A program made the translations under genes and the position numbers. From Entonaema liquescens (Eukaryota; Ascomycota; Sordariomycetes; Xylariales; Xylariaceae), in the NCBI GenBank assembly GCA_902805475.1, contig CADCSX010000006.1, positions 1,426,001 to 1,490,000 on the forward strand: a DNA stretch of 64,000 nt, given 5' to 3'. Shown piece by piece: positions 46,505 to 58,700 of the stretch (the first letter of the stretch is position 1; each line of letters opens with the position of its first letter). The notes beneath the pieces are model-generated. The model worked only from the letters and a program-made list of their open reading frames with translations. It made no database searches and was not told the DNA's origin.

Positions 46505-49249
46505 AACCAACGTTAGTATCGGAGTGTATATATATGCCTTATTCTGAGATGGGCAATACAAGGCATTGGGCTGCATTTTGGTGGACACAAGCGATAGTTC
46601 ACCGTTCATGCTCGTGACTCAACCAATAATGGCCATGGAAGCTACCCCCGGAAAGGAGGGGATCCCATATTCAAGAGACATCATTCGATTTGTTCTACAA
46701 GAGCCTCTAATGTGGCCTAGTACAACATTATTTACCAACATAATGCTAAAATTAGCTGTCTCAAGACCAATCGACTTACCAAGTATGCTCATATCCTACT
46801 TGCATAAAAGATGATACTCATCTCAACCACTCCAGCAGGGTGACTAAATTAACCAGGGAGCTAGGTACCCAGGTAGGCAAGTAGAGACAAGCAAGATGGT
46901 AGTGAGGTAATCAAGTCAATCAATATCAGACTACCTAGAAAAACTTGTCTGGGGCCGATACAATACTTTTTCGTTCACTTATATAATGTGAGATACGTTT
47001 GAATATGAGAGTACACTCCAATGTCGACAAATAATGGTATTTTTTCAAGACTCAACTGCGTATTATATTAGCCTACAAGAGACGGTTTGGAGTACAGTGA
47101 AAGACTATAGTAACTCAAATGTATAGGCATTTAGGTAGATACCTATGGTTCCAAAACCAAGCTCATCTCTCCGATTTACAACCATTATTCACATGTTCAC
47201 TCAAATTCCGGGATGCTTACGCGAATATATTACAACATTCCCCTTTAATCAGGTTCATAAAATATACCCTGTTGCTAGATCCCAACCTCAAGGACTTATA
47301 AAAAGGGGTTGAGACAACCCCAACCAAGTCTTAAACACTTTTTTAAGTATAAAATAGTTAACATTCATTATTTCAAGTTGACCAGTTCACCCTTTTAGTT
47401 CTTTCGTTTACAAGTAGTGCGTCAAGCTGATATACCGCTCGCTACGGATTTAGTCAGAAATGTCTGAGATGCTCATCCTTTCCTGCTTCTAAAGATCAGC
47501 AATGAAATAAGCAGAAATGCTAGATCCGAGCTCCGAAGGCTCGAGACTATATCATAAGCGAACAATATCAGCCTCATGCTTCCTAGTATAAGAATCTAAA
47601 ATAGCATCCTTCTTTTAGACTCATCTTTTGCACCCACTAGAAGTATTGTCACGAGGAAAGCCAAAAGGTGACAAAGAAATTTCGTCGTTTCGCAAGGAAC
47701 TCTGACTAGGATAGCTTCGAAGCCATATCTATTCACACTAAAAAGCTTCCTTGTCCTAAGGGGGCCTCACTTGGGGCCCCTGACAAGTATGATAATATGA
47801 CCATCTATCTTTAGCTAGTGAAATCTGGTGAAGAGTTGCTTAAATGATTTTAAATGATTTTAAATGAGCGCAAAAACCTGGGTGAAACCCCCTATGTCAC
47901 TACATAGGAACCTTTCTGGTTTGGATGATATGGCTGGTATTTATATCTGCTACTATAAGTTTTGAAGACAGTTCGTTCCTACCTACTGGCTGGCAGCAAG
48001 CGAATACTATTCTATAAAAGCTCTGAAACAATAAGAAGGCTTCTACGTCACACACTAAACAAAAACCGAACAACTCGTAACATCCATCAAGTAAATAGTT
48101 ACGGGTACACTTGAGTTTTACTATCAAGTCATGAACTTTTCCAAATAATGTACTATCACGATTGGACGACCTCCTATGTAAGCATTCAACTTAGATTTCA
48201 AGATTATTGTTTCAGAGATGCTTAGGTATATATTCACTAGCACAGAAAGCGTGCTAATATACTTAGCATTACTAGCGTTGACGGCTGAGTGATATACACT
48301 TCCATTAGGTGTTTTATATTGAACAATAGATGTCAGTTAGACCTGACTTTGAAGACTTACGTTATAGAATAAATTTGACTAGTTATACAAAAACTGGCTA
48401 CCTACCTAGGTTGATAGCGAGCGACGGGGAGTACTGCTTGCTATACCTGGTCATAAATCTACGTCGGAAGCGGCGAGTACCTAGTTACCATATATGTAGG
48501 TAGGCGTACGTAGGTCAACTCTAGGCTCGCTAGATATTTACAGAAAGTAGCCTTAAAGTTAACAGTGTGTTATATATGTTGTTATATAGGTTGGGTTTGC
48601 AAACAGATCGAGGTAGCTAGGAATATAGCAAGTGTGTATGAACGGTTTCCAAAAGCATGAGCTCGAATTCAAGTCGTTAGCCGCTGAGAGTTATGACGAT
48701 GTACCTTAAGATCTCCTGATGTATGGTACTGCAGTCTGATAGAAACCAACATATCGATCTAACGCCTCGTTGTCTTATTGATTCGCTGACCCGCTTACTA
48801 GGTTAGTCTAGAAGATGGAAACTTAGACATATTCCAAAGCAAGTTACAAATGTAAGGGTCATATGCTAAGATTAGATGATCGCTAGATAACGCGCCTGAT
48901 TGGACTGCTGACGCGGCAGAACGGCTCGGAGTATGTCTTGCAGAAGACTAGCCGCGCTGTATAAAATAAATATAGCGTACTATGGTATTATATGTAGCCA
49001 GTATGTTAAAATTAAGTAGATCTGTTTGATTCTTTCATATTGAATCATAAACGGTTATCTCTTCCCCATGTACGGATCTGTAGTATCGTGGGGAACCGTT
49101 GAGAAGCATCCAGGACGTAGAACAAATGAAACATGGGGGGAACTAAAGTCAGGTTTAAGCGCTTGTATGCAGATTTAGAGGATTGTGTTATATTGGGTAA
49201 AGAATGCATCCACTTTGGTAAAAGACGTGGTTGAAACGAAAAAAAAGAG
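46505..49249. other. Gene-poor AT-rich region
   Basis: 2.7 kb with no supportable gene. Contains a tandem (TAAATGATTT)2.7 at 47841-47867 and a GGGGCC..GGCCCC-like palindrome near 47760-47780. The ORFs here are short, mostly TTG/GTG-started and without family resemblance. Confidence 0.5.
47841..47867. repeat. 10-bp tandem repeat TAAATGATTT, 2.7 copies
   Basis: Two full perfect copies and a 7-nt partial. No gene nearby. Confidence 0.85.
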
Positions 49250-49258
49250 AAGAAAAAA

Positions 49259-49324
49259 CAGTAACGTTAAAATCAGAGGTAAATTTTAATAAAATCAGAA
49301 CCCATCCACTTTTCCACATGATAT
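49259..49324 (+). repeat. Left terminal inverted repeat of the element
   Basis: 66 bp, CAGTAACGTT at the outer end. Matches the right arm in 64 positions plus one single-base gap. Confidence 0.92.
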
Positions 49325-49790
49325 AAGCCACAGAAAGCCACCATAGCCACGTAAAAAAGGCCCGTTCACCCACGTTCTCCCATGTACGTATTCCACTCGC
49401 ATTATAACAATAATATATTTCGAAAATTTTAATTTTTAAATTTAATAAAAAATTATATATAAATAAATAAATTATTTAAAAATATATAAAAAATATATTA
49501 AAATTAATTAAAAAATAATAAAATTTAATAATTAAAAATTATATTATATTTTAATTTTTTATTAATTTGAATAATTATTTTAAAATTTTCATATAATATA
49601 ATTATATAAAAATCGGAAAAATCTCGGAAAAATTAAAATTAATAATAATATTTTTTAATATATTATTAATAAAATTAAAATATTTTTTATATAATTTTTA
49701 AATTATTATACGATTTTTTATTAATATATTTAATAATTTTTTTATTTTAAATAATTGTAAAAATAATCAAGTTGTCATGGTAGTTGCGGT

Positions 49791-49855
49791 ATATCACGTG
49801 AAAAGTGGATGGGTTCTGATTTTATTAAAATTTACCTCTGATTTTAACGTTACTG
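49791..49855 (-). repeat. Right terminal inverted repeat of the element
   Basis: 65 bp; its complement begins CAGTAACGTT at 49855 and ends ATAT at 49791. Confidence 0.92.
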
Positions 49856-49864
49856 AAGAAAAAA

Positions 49865-52391
49865 TAGAAAAGCAAAATTCTAGGATTAGAGGTCAAAACG
49901 CAGTGCGTTAGCTTGCCCCTTTATTCTACCTAGCGGATGAGGCCATCGTTATTTCGCACCGGCGCCTCTTTCATAGGATCGGAGAAACCATTCTCGGAGG
50001 TACCTGGGATATTGCTGGGGACCCTTGACCCGCGGCCCGGGTAAGCGAGGTTTCCTTGCAGTACAAAGTCATATCTGAATCTGAATCAACAGGCATGGGA
50101 AAATGGCTAGCCAATAGATACGAGAGTGCAGAATATGAGACAGGCGAATCTTACATAAAAACACTGCCCCCAACGCTTGGAGAATTTTAATGTGGAAGTT
50201 TCAGTTAATCTGATCGACGCTTGAATCAGAAACAATGCAATGAGACGAACATCGTCGATCTGGTTCTGGGATTCTACAATATGGGTTTCGCCCATTAGTG
50301 GCTTGGTTATCCATGGCACATTAAACACTTCAGGTAGTAAAGCCTTTGCAGATATCGGCGTCATTTGTTGGATATCTACGAACTGTAGATCGTCTGCCGA
50401 TTTAGCCTCATAGCTGAAAAGTTTGATGTATGTTTCGTACGTAGACGATGATGCTTATGAAATGCTAAACCGACTGGCTGGCATCCAAAACAGGATAGGG
50501 AAGAAGCTTGGTAGGCCGGGAAGGACATGATGATTGAATAAATCACTACATACTAAGTTAGGTGTCTAGTCGCGTCGGTGTTCGTCGTCGTTCAAGATAC
50601 TATCGTGTCCACGGTTTCACGGTAGTTGGCATATAAGGTTTCCGTCTTGATCAGCGGCCGGTAAATATTGATGTGACTTGGCCGTCACTAATATCCTGCT
50701 AAACAACAAAGTCTGCTCGGATCACCACCACCATTACGATGATGGCGGTCTCGTTAGCAAATTTATTTGTTTAAATAATGTGATACCGTTCGTTGTGATG
50801 ATAATGTCAGGGAAGATGTCGACTTCGAAGAGATCGACGAAGAGTGTCTTTGCTCTCTTTCAGAGATTCTAGCCGTTGCGATTGGACAAGCCACCCATGT
50901 CAGGTAATTTTAAGGTGCTTCTGGGGCCTTGCCTATTTTGACCAAGACTTTGTCTGAGGTCCGTGGCTTGACAGGGATCATAGCTCAAGCATGAATTGCC
51001 ATGTACGAGTGTACCTGCCAGTCATGTTTGAATTCGCATGCATATAAGTTGATGGTTCGGAAGATATCGAGTACTGCAGCAATATATTTACTCCAATGCC
51101 TCTAAGAATTCATATCATAGAAATACCATCGAATAATGCATGTTATCTAAAACAGGTAGAAGTGATTGTGCAACTTTAATGTATCTGATGGGACGAAGGT
51201 CTCTCTAATTTGAAGCCCGTGTCCCGTAAAGTCTATGGCAAGCAAGTAAGTTTGTAGTGGGTCGTAACCTTGATCGCGGGTTGATAGAACTGATTGAGTT
51301 AAGCTCCATTGGACGAAATCTATGGCCAAGAACCCCGTGGAGGGTACAGCGTACCTGGTATTGACTTGGGGGTCTATAGTATATCTATGTTACTGTACAA
51401 CCTGTGCCTCTGTTTATATGCACTAATTCCAGTAGCTAAAGGTATAGGTACAGCCCTACGTCGGTGAGGGGTACATATGTAGGTACCTAAGGCAGGCAGG
51501 TGCAGGAGAGGACAGGACAGGGCAGGACCCGGCAGGTAGGGGGGCAGGCACAATTCATCCACGGTCAAGGAACATCGCAAGCAAGTAAAGCAACCACGAC
51601 CACAGCCCAGAAGCGCAAGAAGTAGCTTGGGGCATAATCTCTCTGTTCTTGTCCTCTCCTCCTTGTCGACAAGATTCAGTCGTATGCCCAAACTTCGACC
51701 TCTTTCCCTCCGATCTAATCATCAATCCTCTTCCTCAGTTCGGATCTCTACGGTTTCACGACGTACCGTCGTGGCCTATTTTCTTTTCTTGTTTCCTTGT
51801 TTATCCTTCGTTTAATTCCTGTTCAATCATTCGTTTTTTTTGGCCGAAGGCCCAGCCATCCAAATTCATCTGGGTTTAGAGCCTCCGCAATAGTGTCCTA
51901 GCCGACGTTGTGCATCATAAGGCCACCACAGCATGTCAAGCGCGACTTGAATTTTTTTCTAATCACTATACGGTTTCCGGCTCCGGCTCCTTCATCTAGT
52001 CTCGCTTTCTCCAACTATAGACACTCGTTCGTCACCACGGAAACAACAACGCATCCGATCCTATCGGCATACCGCATTACCTCGAACAGAGTTTCGCAAC
52101 AAAAAATCACAAATCACCATTCTCTCATAATTCCCCCTTAGAGCAATTGACTCTAGATAACTATTCACCTGAATTTTTGGTTACAGTTACCAGATATTAC
52201 TGCGACCGGCCTCAGGACATAATTTACCCACGAAAAAAAAAAGAAACAAAAAAGACTACTTTTCCTATCAGCATCTCACGCTCTACCGCTTGTTCGCGCC
52301 AAGCCCCCGCGAAGCTTCCGAGACACCGGGGACCTTCATCAGCAAAACAGCCTCAGACCAGCCGATCCCGAGTAGCATGTGGTATTGAGCA
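49865..52391. other. Gene-poor region and SH3-protein 5' region
   Basis: 2.5 kb without a supportable gene. 50640-50910 has coding-like codon use in two frames but no recognisable protein. 51600-52390 is pyrimidine-rich and carries several short upstream ORFs, in keeping with a long 5' leader of the SH3 gene. Confidence 0.5.
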
Positions 52392-54465
52392 ATGATAGGA
52401 TCAGAGCATCATGCATTCATAGCGCCAATGATCGCTACTGTTGACAATTCTAGGAGGTTCAGCGATATATCGCTCGATTCGACTTCCGCAGAGCAGAGCG
52501 AACGTGACATGGCGATGTCGCAAAGCCAATCAGGAGGGCGTGGAAGAACGACTGGCGGGGCGGGATGGATGGCGAAGGCAGCTCTTTTATCGGCCCTCTT
52601 TGCGGTTCCTGGTTCCATGGCGCAAGACCAATGCATCTCATTGTCAGGTTCAACTACCTGCGGTGCTTTTCAGCCTGCCTCGATTTCTACTACGAATGAT
52701 GACTTACGGAAAAGATTGTAAGTTTTTATCCTCATGTGCCCCCAAGTCAAACAATCGGACCGAGATATCTACTTATCTATCATGCCGTTCGTGTCAATTT
52801 CTAATCGATTCGCTTCCAGTCCCTTTCTTCAGTATGTCTCAGATACGGCTTCCTTTGATAAGCAGTTAAGCCAGTACGTCCGGACAAGCTATGTTCAGGA
52901 ACAGTAAGTAAAATAATATCTGCATCTTAGCCTAAACTTACACAATTATAGATATCAGAATCTTCTGGGATGTGGTGACATCAACCTCGTCAATACCACT
53001 GATTTATATGCCCGCTTCACCACTTCGAAGATCTGCAATGTTATCATTCAGAAATCTATTGAGCCTTGCGGCTTGTCAGACCAGGCCTCATTACCTCTAT
53101 GTGCCGACTCTTGCACTGAGTTTGCTGAGAGCGAAGCCTACTTGGCTGCTGACACCGACCTTTGCCCTGGCACTAGCGATCGTCGCCAGGAGCAGATAAG
53201 AGCTGACTTTATCGATTGTTCCGTACCACCACGCTCGTTGTCACCTGGTAGTTGCATCCAAGGTATAGCTAACGAGCCAGAAAACTGCGGATATGGAGAT
53301 AGCACTATTGGATTATGCTCATACTGCGCCTCGGGCGGCATCAATTCGACCGACACTTGTTGTTACAACTCCGATATCGAAGCAAGATGTGCCAATGTAG
53401 TCTTACCCACGATCACCCCGACGATGACCTTACCAACCGCAAGCGCCTCTGCGAACCCGACGACAACCCCCGCACCGGGTGCTTCTTCAGGTAATAGTGC
53501 TCTGTCTGGTGGCGCTATAGCAGGGATTGTAGTCGGATCCGTCGCTGGCCTAGCTCTCTTGGTTTTCCTCCTCTTGATGTGCCTTAGACTTGCTCGACGG
53601 AGGCAAGGTAGCCAGAAGGGAAGTGTTTTTAACCAACCCTCGCCCTCCAGGAAGGGACTTCAGACAGCACAGATCCCTGCCAATGTGGCAGCGCCCCCAA
53701 GAATACGAAGTCCTCCCGGGAGGAAGAATAGCGCGCATGTCCGCATTAGAAGGGCACACAGGAGATCCGGCCTCAAGACGTGGAGAATCAAAGCGTGGGG
53801 GTTCGGCGGGCGCAGCAGCAGCAGGTGCCGCTGCTGGATATATGACGGCAAGGCGAAGGGGAGGAGACAATCACTCGTCCACGGATTCGTTTGGAGATAG
53901 TCCTAGGTCGGAACCACGTGCAGCTATCTTACGGCCGCCTCCTATGAACATGCGTAGGAACGGTTCGCTGTCTAGTAGTTCAGTACTCGCTGGTGAGGAT
54001 GCCCAGTCTCCCACTAGCGCTGGGGGCATGTCGTCTCCTCCTGGCGTCAACAGCCAACAGTCCGAGCAATTACCGTTCTTTAAGGACTATTATTCGCAAG
54101 ATGACATCCACCCGGGTGAGCGTGTTGCCGTTCTATGGGCGTACCAACCACGCGCGGCCGACGAATTCGCCCTAGAGCGTGGCGATATGTTGAAGGTAGT
54201 TGGCATCTGGGATGATGGATGGGCGACAGGTGTTCTGCTAGACGAAAGAGCGGACGAGTGGGAGACACGAAGACAAGCGCAGAGGGACAGTGGTGTTTCG
54301 CACACCTCGGGTCGTGGTCGAGATACGTCACCTCCTACCAGCGGAGAGATAAAGGCTTTCCCATTAGTCTGCGTCTGCCTCCCTGAGCACTGGAGGAAAA
54401 CCATCGAAGGTGATGGGTCCACGGAGACTGGCTCCAGCGCTCATCACGGCGGCCAACTTACCTGA
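52392..54465 (+). CDS. Secreted-ectodomain, single-TM protein with C-terminal SH3 domain (Fus1-like plan)
   Basis: 626 residues from exons 52392-52717, 52820-52903, 52952-53607 and 53651-54465. A hydrophobic segment AALLSALFAVPGSMA near residue 65 is probably an internal or late signal peptide (ATG 52392 is first; a start nearer MAMSQSQSGG would fit better). The ectodomain has many cysteines (LLGCGDINLVNTTDLYARF, ENCGYGDSTIGLCSYCASGG, DTCCYNSD) and a Thr/Pro/Ala stalk. One TM helix follows (SGGAIAGIVVGSVAGLALLV), then a basic cytosolic stretch, LPGGRIARMSALEGH, and the SH3 domain ERVAVLWAYQPRAADEFALE, RGDMLKVVGIWDDGWATGVL to AFPLVCVCLP. The plan resembles fungal SH3 membrane proteins of cell fusion and polarity (inference). 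The last intron is only 43 nt. Confidence 0.85.
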
Positions 54466-55767
54466 ATCCGATAACGACATATTACGCTGTTCACTTATAT
54501 TTGATAGATTGACGAAGGTTATTTGCGTTTGCATTGCTTTGGCGTTTAGGGACTTCCGACTTAGACGCAACTTTCCGTCCGAGCATGACACGAAACCTAG
54601 CGCCACTCTACCTTCCGGTGTACCCTTGGATCTGTACTCGAGCAACGTCCGGGCTAATCGCCACCTGCTTGCCTTCGTCTTCTCACCCTCACCCTCGCCC
54701 TGCACATAGACACGACAGTTCGCATTATCGCGATAGATACGCTTAATGCTTTCAATTCTATAATACGCATTTAATTCTTTTCGGATGGAACATCGCCTCG
54801 GATCAAGGACTTGACCGCAGGACGTCTGGTGGTGATGTTTACCAGGTTGTCCTTGGGGACTTTTGATATGAAGAGATGCGATCATATTAATATGACGACC
54901 ACATGCATTTGAGCCCTCCCCATTCTATTCGATTGTTCATTCTATATACCCGGTGTGTTAGCAAAGGTGTTTGGAGTGGATGTTATCGGGGAGGGCCATT
55001 GTTATGTAATTACTTCTTAAGGAGGAGAGCCGCGCAAGACTGGACTGGAGCTGGAAAACGCATATGATGCTACCTATATGGCTACTAGACGAGCAAGGAG
55101 GTGAGGGGGGGGAATTCTGATAATATCTTCAGTGGTATGGTACGAAGAGCCTTAGCCTAGATACTTGGCATAATGATGTTACTGAGGCTCGTCCTAGTCA
55201 GTATCGTAAGCCTACCATCTCGATTATCGAATATAGAAATCTTTCCCGACGATGAGTTTTTCTGCGTATCACTAGTAATAGTAATTATATGCTCGAGTGA
55301 ATAATAAGAATCTGTAGAGGTTTGAATTTTTATTACTAAGGTGCCTTGGAGGTTTTGCCAAGGTATGTAGGTATGTAGTACCATTTTGGGCTATGCATCA
55401 AGTTAGGGTCCACTCTAGCTCCCCAAGCATCGGTGACTGCAGGTAGTCCCTACCGACCTAGGGAACCTACCAGCTCCCACTCTCACCCCAACCATTGCCG
55501 TCATTAACGATCACGCAGCCTCGCTAGTTTGCCTCGTGAGTTGTCGACGTGATTATCTCATCTCTCAACAGGATTCTTCAGAGGAAAAAAAAAAATACCT
55601 GCATTATAATTTTTGTCTTTTTTTCTTTTCTTTTTACGGCAGAGAAGATATCAAATCCATTGACATCATCACCATTACCATCGATATATCTTGTGGAAAC
55701 CCTCGAAGATGGTCAACCCATTTCGTCTTACAAACTTAGCTAGGTAGCACCATCACATGTTTGCGTG
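54466..55767. other. SH3-protein 3' flank and VPS15 5' region
   Basis: 1.3 kb. The long minus-strand ORF 54885-54364 overlaps the SH3 gene and is judged a shadow. 55570-55640 is A/T-rich with poly-T and poly-A runs close to the VPS15 start. No gene seen. Confidence 0.55.
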
Positions 55768-58700
55768 ATGGGTAACAGCTACTCCCTCGCTACGCCGTAC
55801 GCCGGCTCTGCTGGCATCGACATACCAGAGTTAGCCGACCTGGTACACGAAAGATCGATCGGTAGTGCCCGGTTTATGAAGAGTATCCGTGCCCGCCATA
55901 ACGATGGTGTCGTTTTGGCAAAGGTCACAGTGAAGCCATATACCCCGCTATCTCTACGAGAATATGGCGACAAGATATTGCGTCAGTCATGATTGCTCCC
56001 CGTCGTATACCGCCTAGGCTAACTAGCTCCCAAGAGGAAAGGGATAAGCTGAGAGATGTCCCCAACGCCCTGGGCTTCGAACGTGCCTTTGAAACCGAGG
56101 GAAATGCCTACCTCGTGCGACAATATATATACAGCTCCCTTTACGACCGCATGTCGACGCGGCCTTTCCTCGAAGATATAGAAAAGAAATGGCTTGCATT
56201 CCAGCTGCTATGCGCACTGCGAGATTGTCACAGCCGGGACATATATCATGGTGATTTGAAAACAGAGAATATCATGGTGACATCTTGGAACTGGCTTTAC
56301 CTGACCGACTTTACCGGCTCCTTTAAGCCTACCATGCTACCCGACGACAATCCCATGTTTTACTCGTATTTCTTCGACTTGTCTGGCCGGCGTACATGTT
56401 ACATTGCGCCGGAGAGGTTCGTCGAACACATCGAAAACCCACAGGCACAACTCCAAGGCCATAAGCTTACTTGGTCTATGGACATATTCAGTGCGGGCTG
56501 TGTGATCGCTGAACTGTTCCTCGAGACCCCCATATTTAGCCTTAGTCAAATGTTCAAGTATCGTCGTGGCGAGTATGACCCGGTGATCTCGCATCTTAGT
56601 AGGATACCGGATCAGGGCTTAAGAGAGATGCTCTCTAGTATGATTGCGCTTGACCCCGAGAAAAGATACTCTGCTGAGCAATATTTGGATTTCTACAAAA
56701 CCAAGGTCTTCCCCGAATACTTTTATAACTTCCTCCATCAGTATATGGAACTTATTACAGACCCGAGTTCAGGCAGAGCTCTGGTTTCAGGGTCCGTGAA
56801 GAACTTAGGCGAGGCCGATGATCGTATAGACCGGGTTTTCTACGACTTTGATAAAATATCATATTTCTTAGGCTATCGGGACGACAAGGAGCCGTCTCAG
56901 TTCACTCACTTTACACCTCGCCTGGGCCTAGGTCTTTTCCCTGTACGACTAAATATACCCAACAATGAGCATTTCACGTCTGCGGGAAAGCAACCTCCTA
57001 CCGACGATGGTACTCTAATATTCCTCACCCTTGTCGCCGCCTCCCTTAGAAATACAGCCCGAGCAGCTTCGAAGGTTAGAGCTTGTGATATATTATTAGC
57101 TTTCTCAGAAAGGCTATCCGACGAAGCAAAGCTCGACAGGGTTCTACCATATCTGATGACTCTGCTGAATGATGATGTTGATCTGGTTGCTATCGCAGCT
57201 CTCAGATCTGTCACTCAACTTTTGGCTCTCGTGACGGTGGTTACGCCGGTTAATGCCCACGTTTTCCCCGAGTATATTATGCCCAGGATGCAGGTGTTTC
57301 TGTCAGGAGCTTCTAGACAGCCTATCATGGGAAAGGAACGCAGGGAACCGAGTGCCTTGGTTCGAGCTACATACGCATCCTGTTTAGGTAGTCTTGCGAC
57401 AACTGCCTCGAGATTCTTGGAGTTGACAGCCATCCTGAGAGCAGAAGGATCGATCAGTACCGCTGATCCGGAAGTCGAAGCTGGCAGCGACCCTGATTCT
57501 GCGTTTGATGGACTTTTCGATAACGCTCAAAGCGAGCTTGTTGAGCTATTCGAGACGCATGCGAAAGCTTTGGTTGAAGATTCAGATGCTTCCGTGCGTC
57601 GAGCATTTCTTACATCTGTCCCTGAACTTTGCATGTTTTTCGGCAGTGCAGAGTCCAACGATATTATCCTTACCCATTTGAACACGTACCTCAACGACAG
57701 AGACTGGATGCTGAAGTGTGCTTTCTTTGACACGATCGTGGGAATTGCTGCTTTTCTGGGTAGCACTAGTCTGGAGGAATTTAGTCTTCCCCTGATGATA
57801 CAAGCCGTAACCGATCCGGAAGAACATGTGGTACAGGCTGCATTGCACTCTTTGGCCGAGTTAGCAAGTTTAGGTCTACTATCAAAAACAAAAACTTGGG
57901 AACTCATAGATGTGGTTGGTCGCTTCACGATGCATCCGAATCTGTGGATCCGAGAGTCTGCAGCGGAATATATTTCCAGTGCTGCAAAGCTACTGTCCCC
58001 CGCGGATCTCAGATGCATCGTCCTGCCTCTTATCAGGCCATTCTTAAAGCCAGCAATCATTCCCGACTTTTCCGAACTCCATTTGCTGGACTCTCTGAAG
58101 AAACCGCTATCGAGGACAGTCTTCGACTTGGCCTTATCTTGGGCACAGAAAACCGATAAAGGGCTATTTTGGAAAGCTGTCAAGCAACAAAAGCAGTCTA
58201 CATTTACCATTGCTTCTACAGCATTGGCAATCCGTTCACCTCGGGAAGCACAGCCGCAAACACTCAACAAAGTTCAACGGAATGAGGAGGATGAACAATG
58301 GCTTACCCGACTGCGGAATATGGGGATGACGCCTGAAGATGAATTCAAGCTGCTTGCTCTCAGGGAATTCATCTGGCGCTTAAGTCAAATGAGGAACCGC
58401 GATTTGCTCGCACAGGATAATATTACCACGTCCTTGAACAACATTATCCCTCTGAGGAGTTTAAATGTCAAATTACAGACGATCATGTTTGACGAAGCTT
58501 CCGCAGAAGATGATCCTACGTGGCAACAGCAGCGAATTTCAGGCTCAGATAAAGGACGCTATACTATTGCCGATGCTCTTCTAGACGCTTCAATGACGAT
58601 AGACGAGCCTGTCGGGAAGCGGCGTCGTGCTGCTATGAACAATCACCGCTCACGTTTAAGCAGTCGCGGAGGAGCAATATCACCAAGGACGAAAGATGGA

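Larger units (their letters stand above)
49250..49864. mobile_element. Non-autonomous Mutator-like element (MULE MITE) with target-site duplication
   Basis: Element 49259-49855 (597 bp), flanked by a perfect 9-bp duplication AAGAAAAAA (49250-49258 and 49856-49864). Terminal inverted repeats of 65-66 bp start CAGTAACGTTAAAATCAGAG; the two arms (49259-49324 and 49791-49855) differ by one missing C and one A/G change (TCCACATG versus TCACGTG). Long inverted repeats plus a 9-bp duplication are the hallmark of Mutator-like transposons, which include Hop in Fusarium. The interior has no ORF for a transposase and is almost pure A+T from about 49400 to 49760, with self-complementary TTAATAA/TTATTAA runs. 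It cannot move on its own. Confidence 0.87.

Noticed and set aside
50107..50910. Coding-like islands near 50.1-50.9 kb
   Set aside because: Short frames with ordinary composition but no ATG-led continuous frame, homolog or splice structure that I can support; may be a decayed gene.
53590..53900. Apparent frameshift in the SH3 protein
   Set aside because: Needs -1 or +2, unlike the others, and is fully explained by a 43-nt intron with correct phase.
54364..54885. 173-codon minus-strand ORF
   Set aside because: Overlaps the SH3 gene's 3' exon in antisense; no recognisable protein features, and its extent follows the coding strand's codon bias.
55768..56040. Two overlapping frames at the start of VPS15
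   Set aside because: A 53-nt GTCAGT..CTAAC..AAG intron joins them; not a break.
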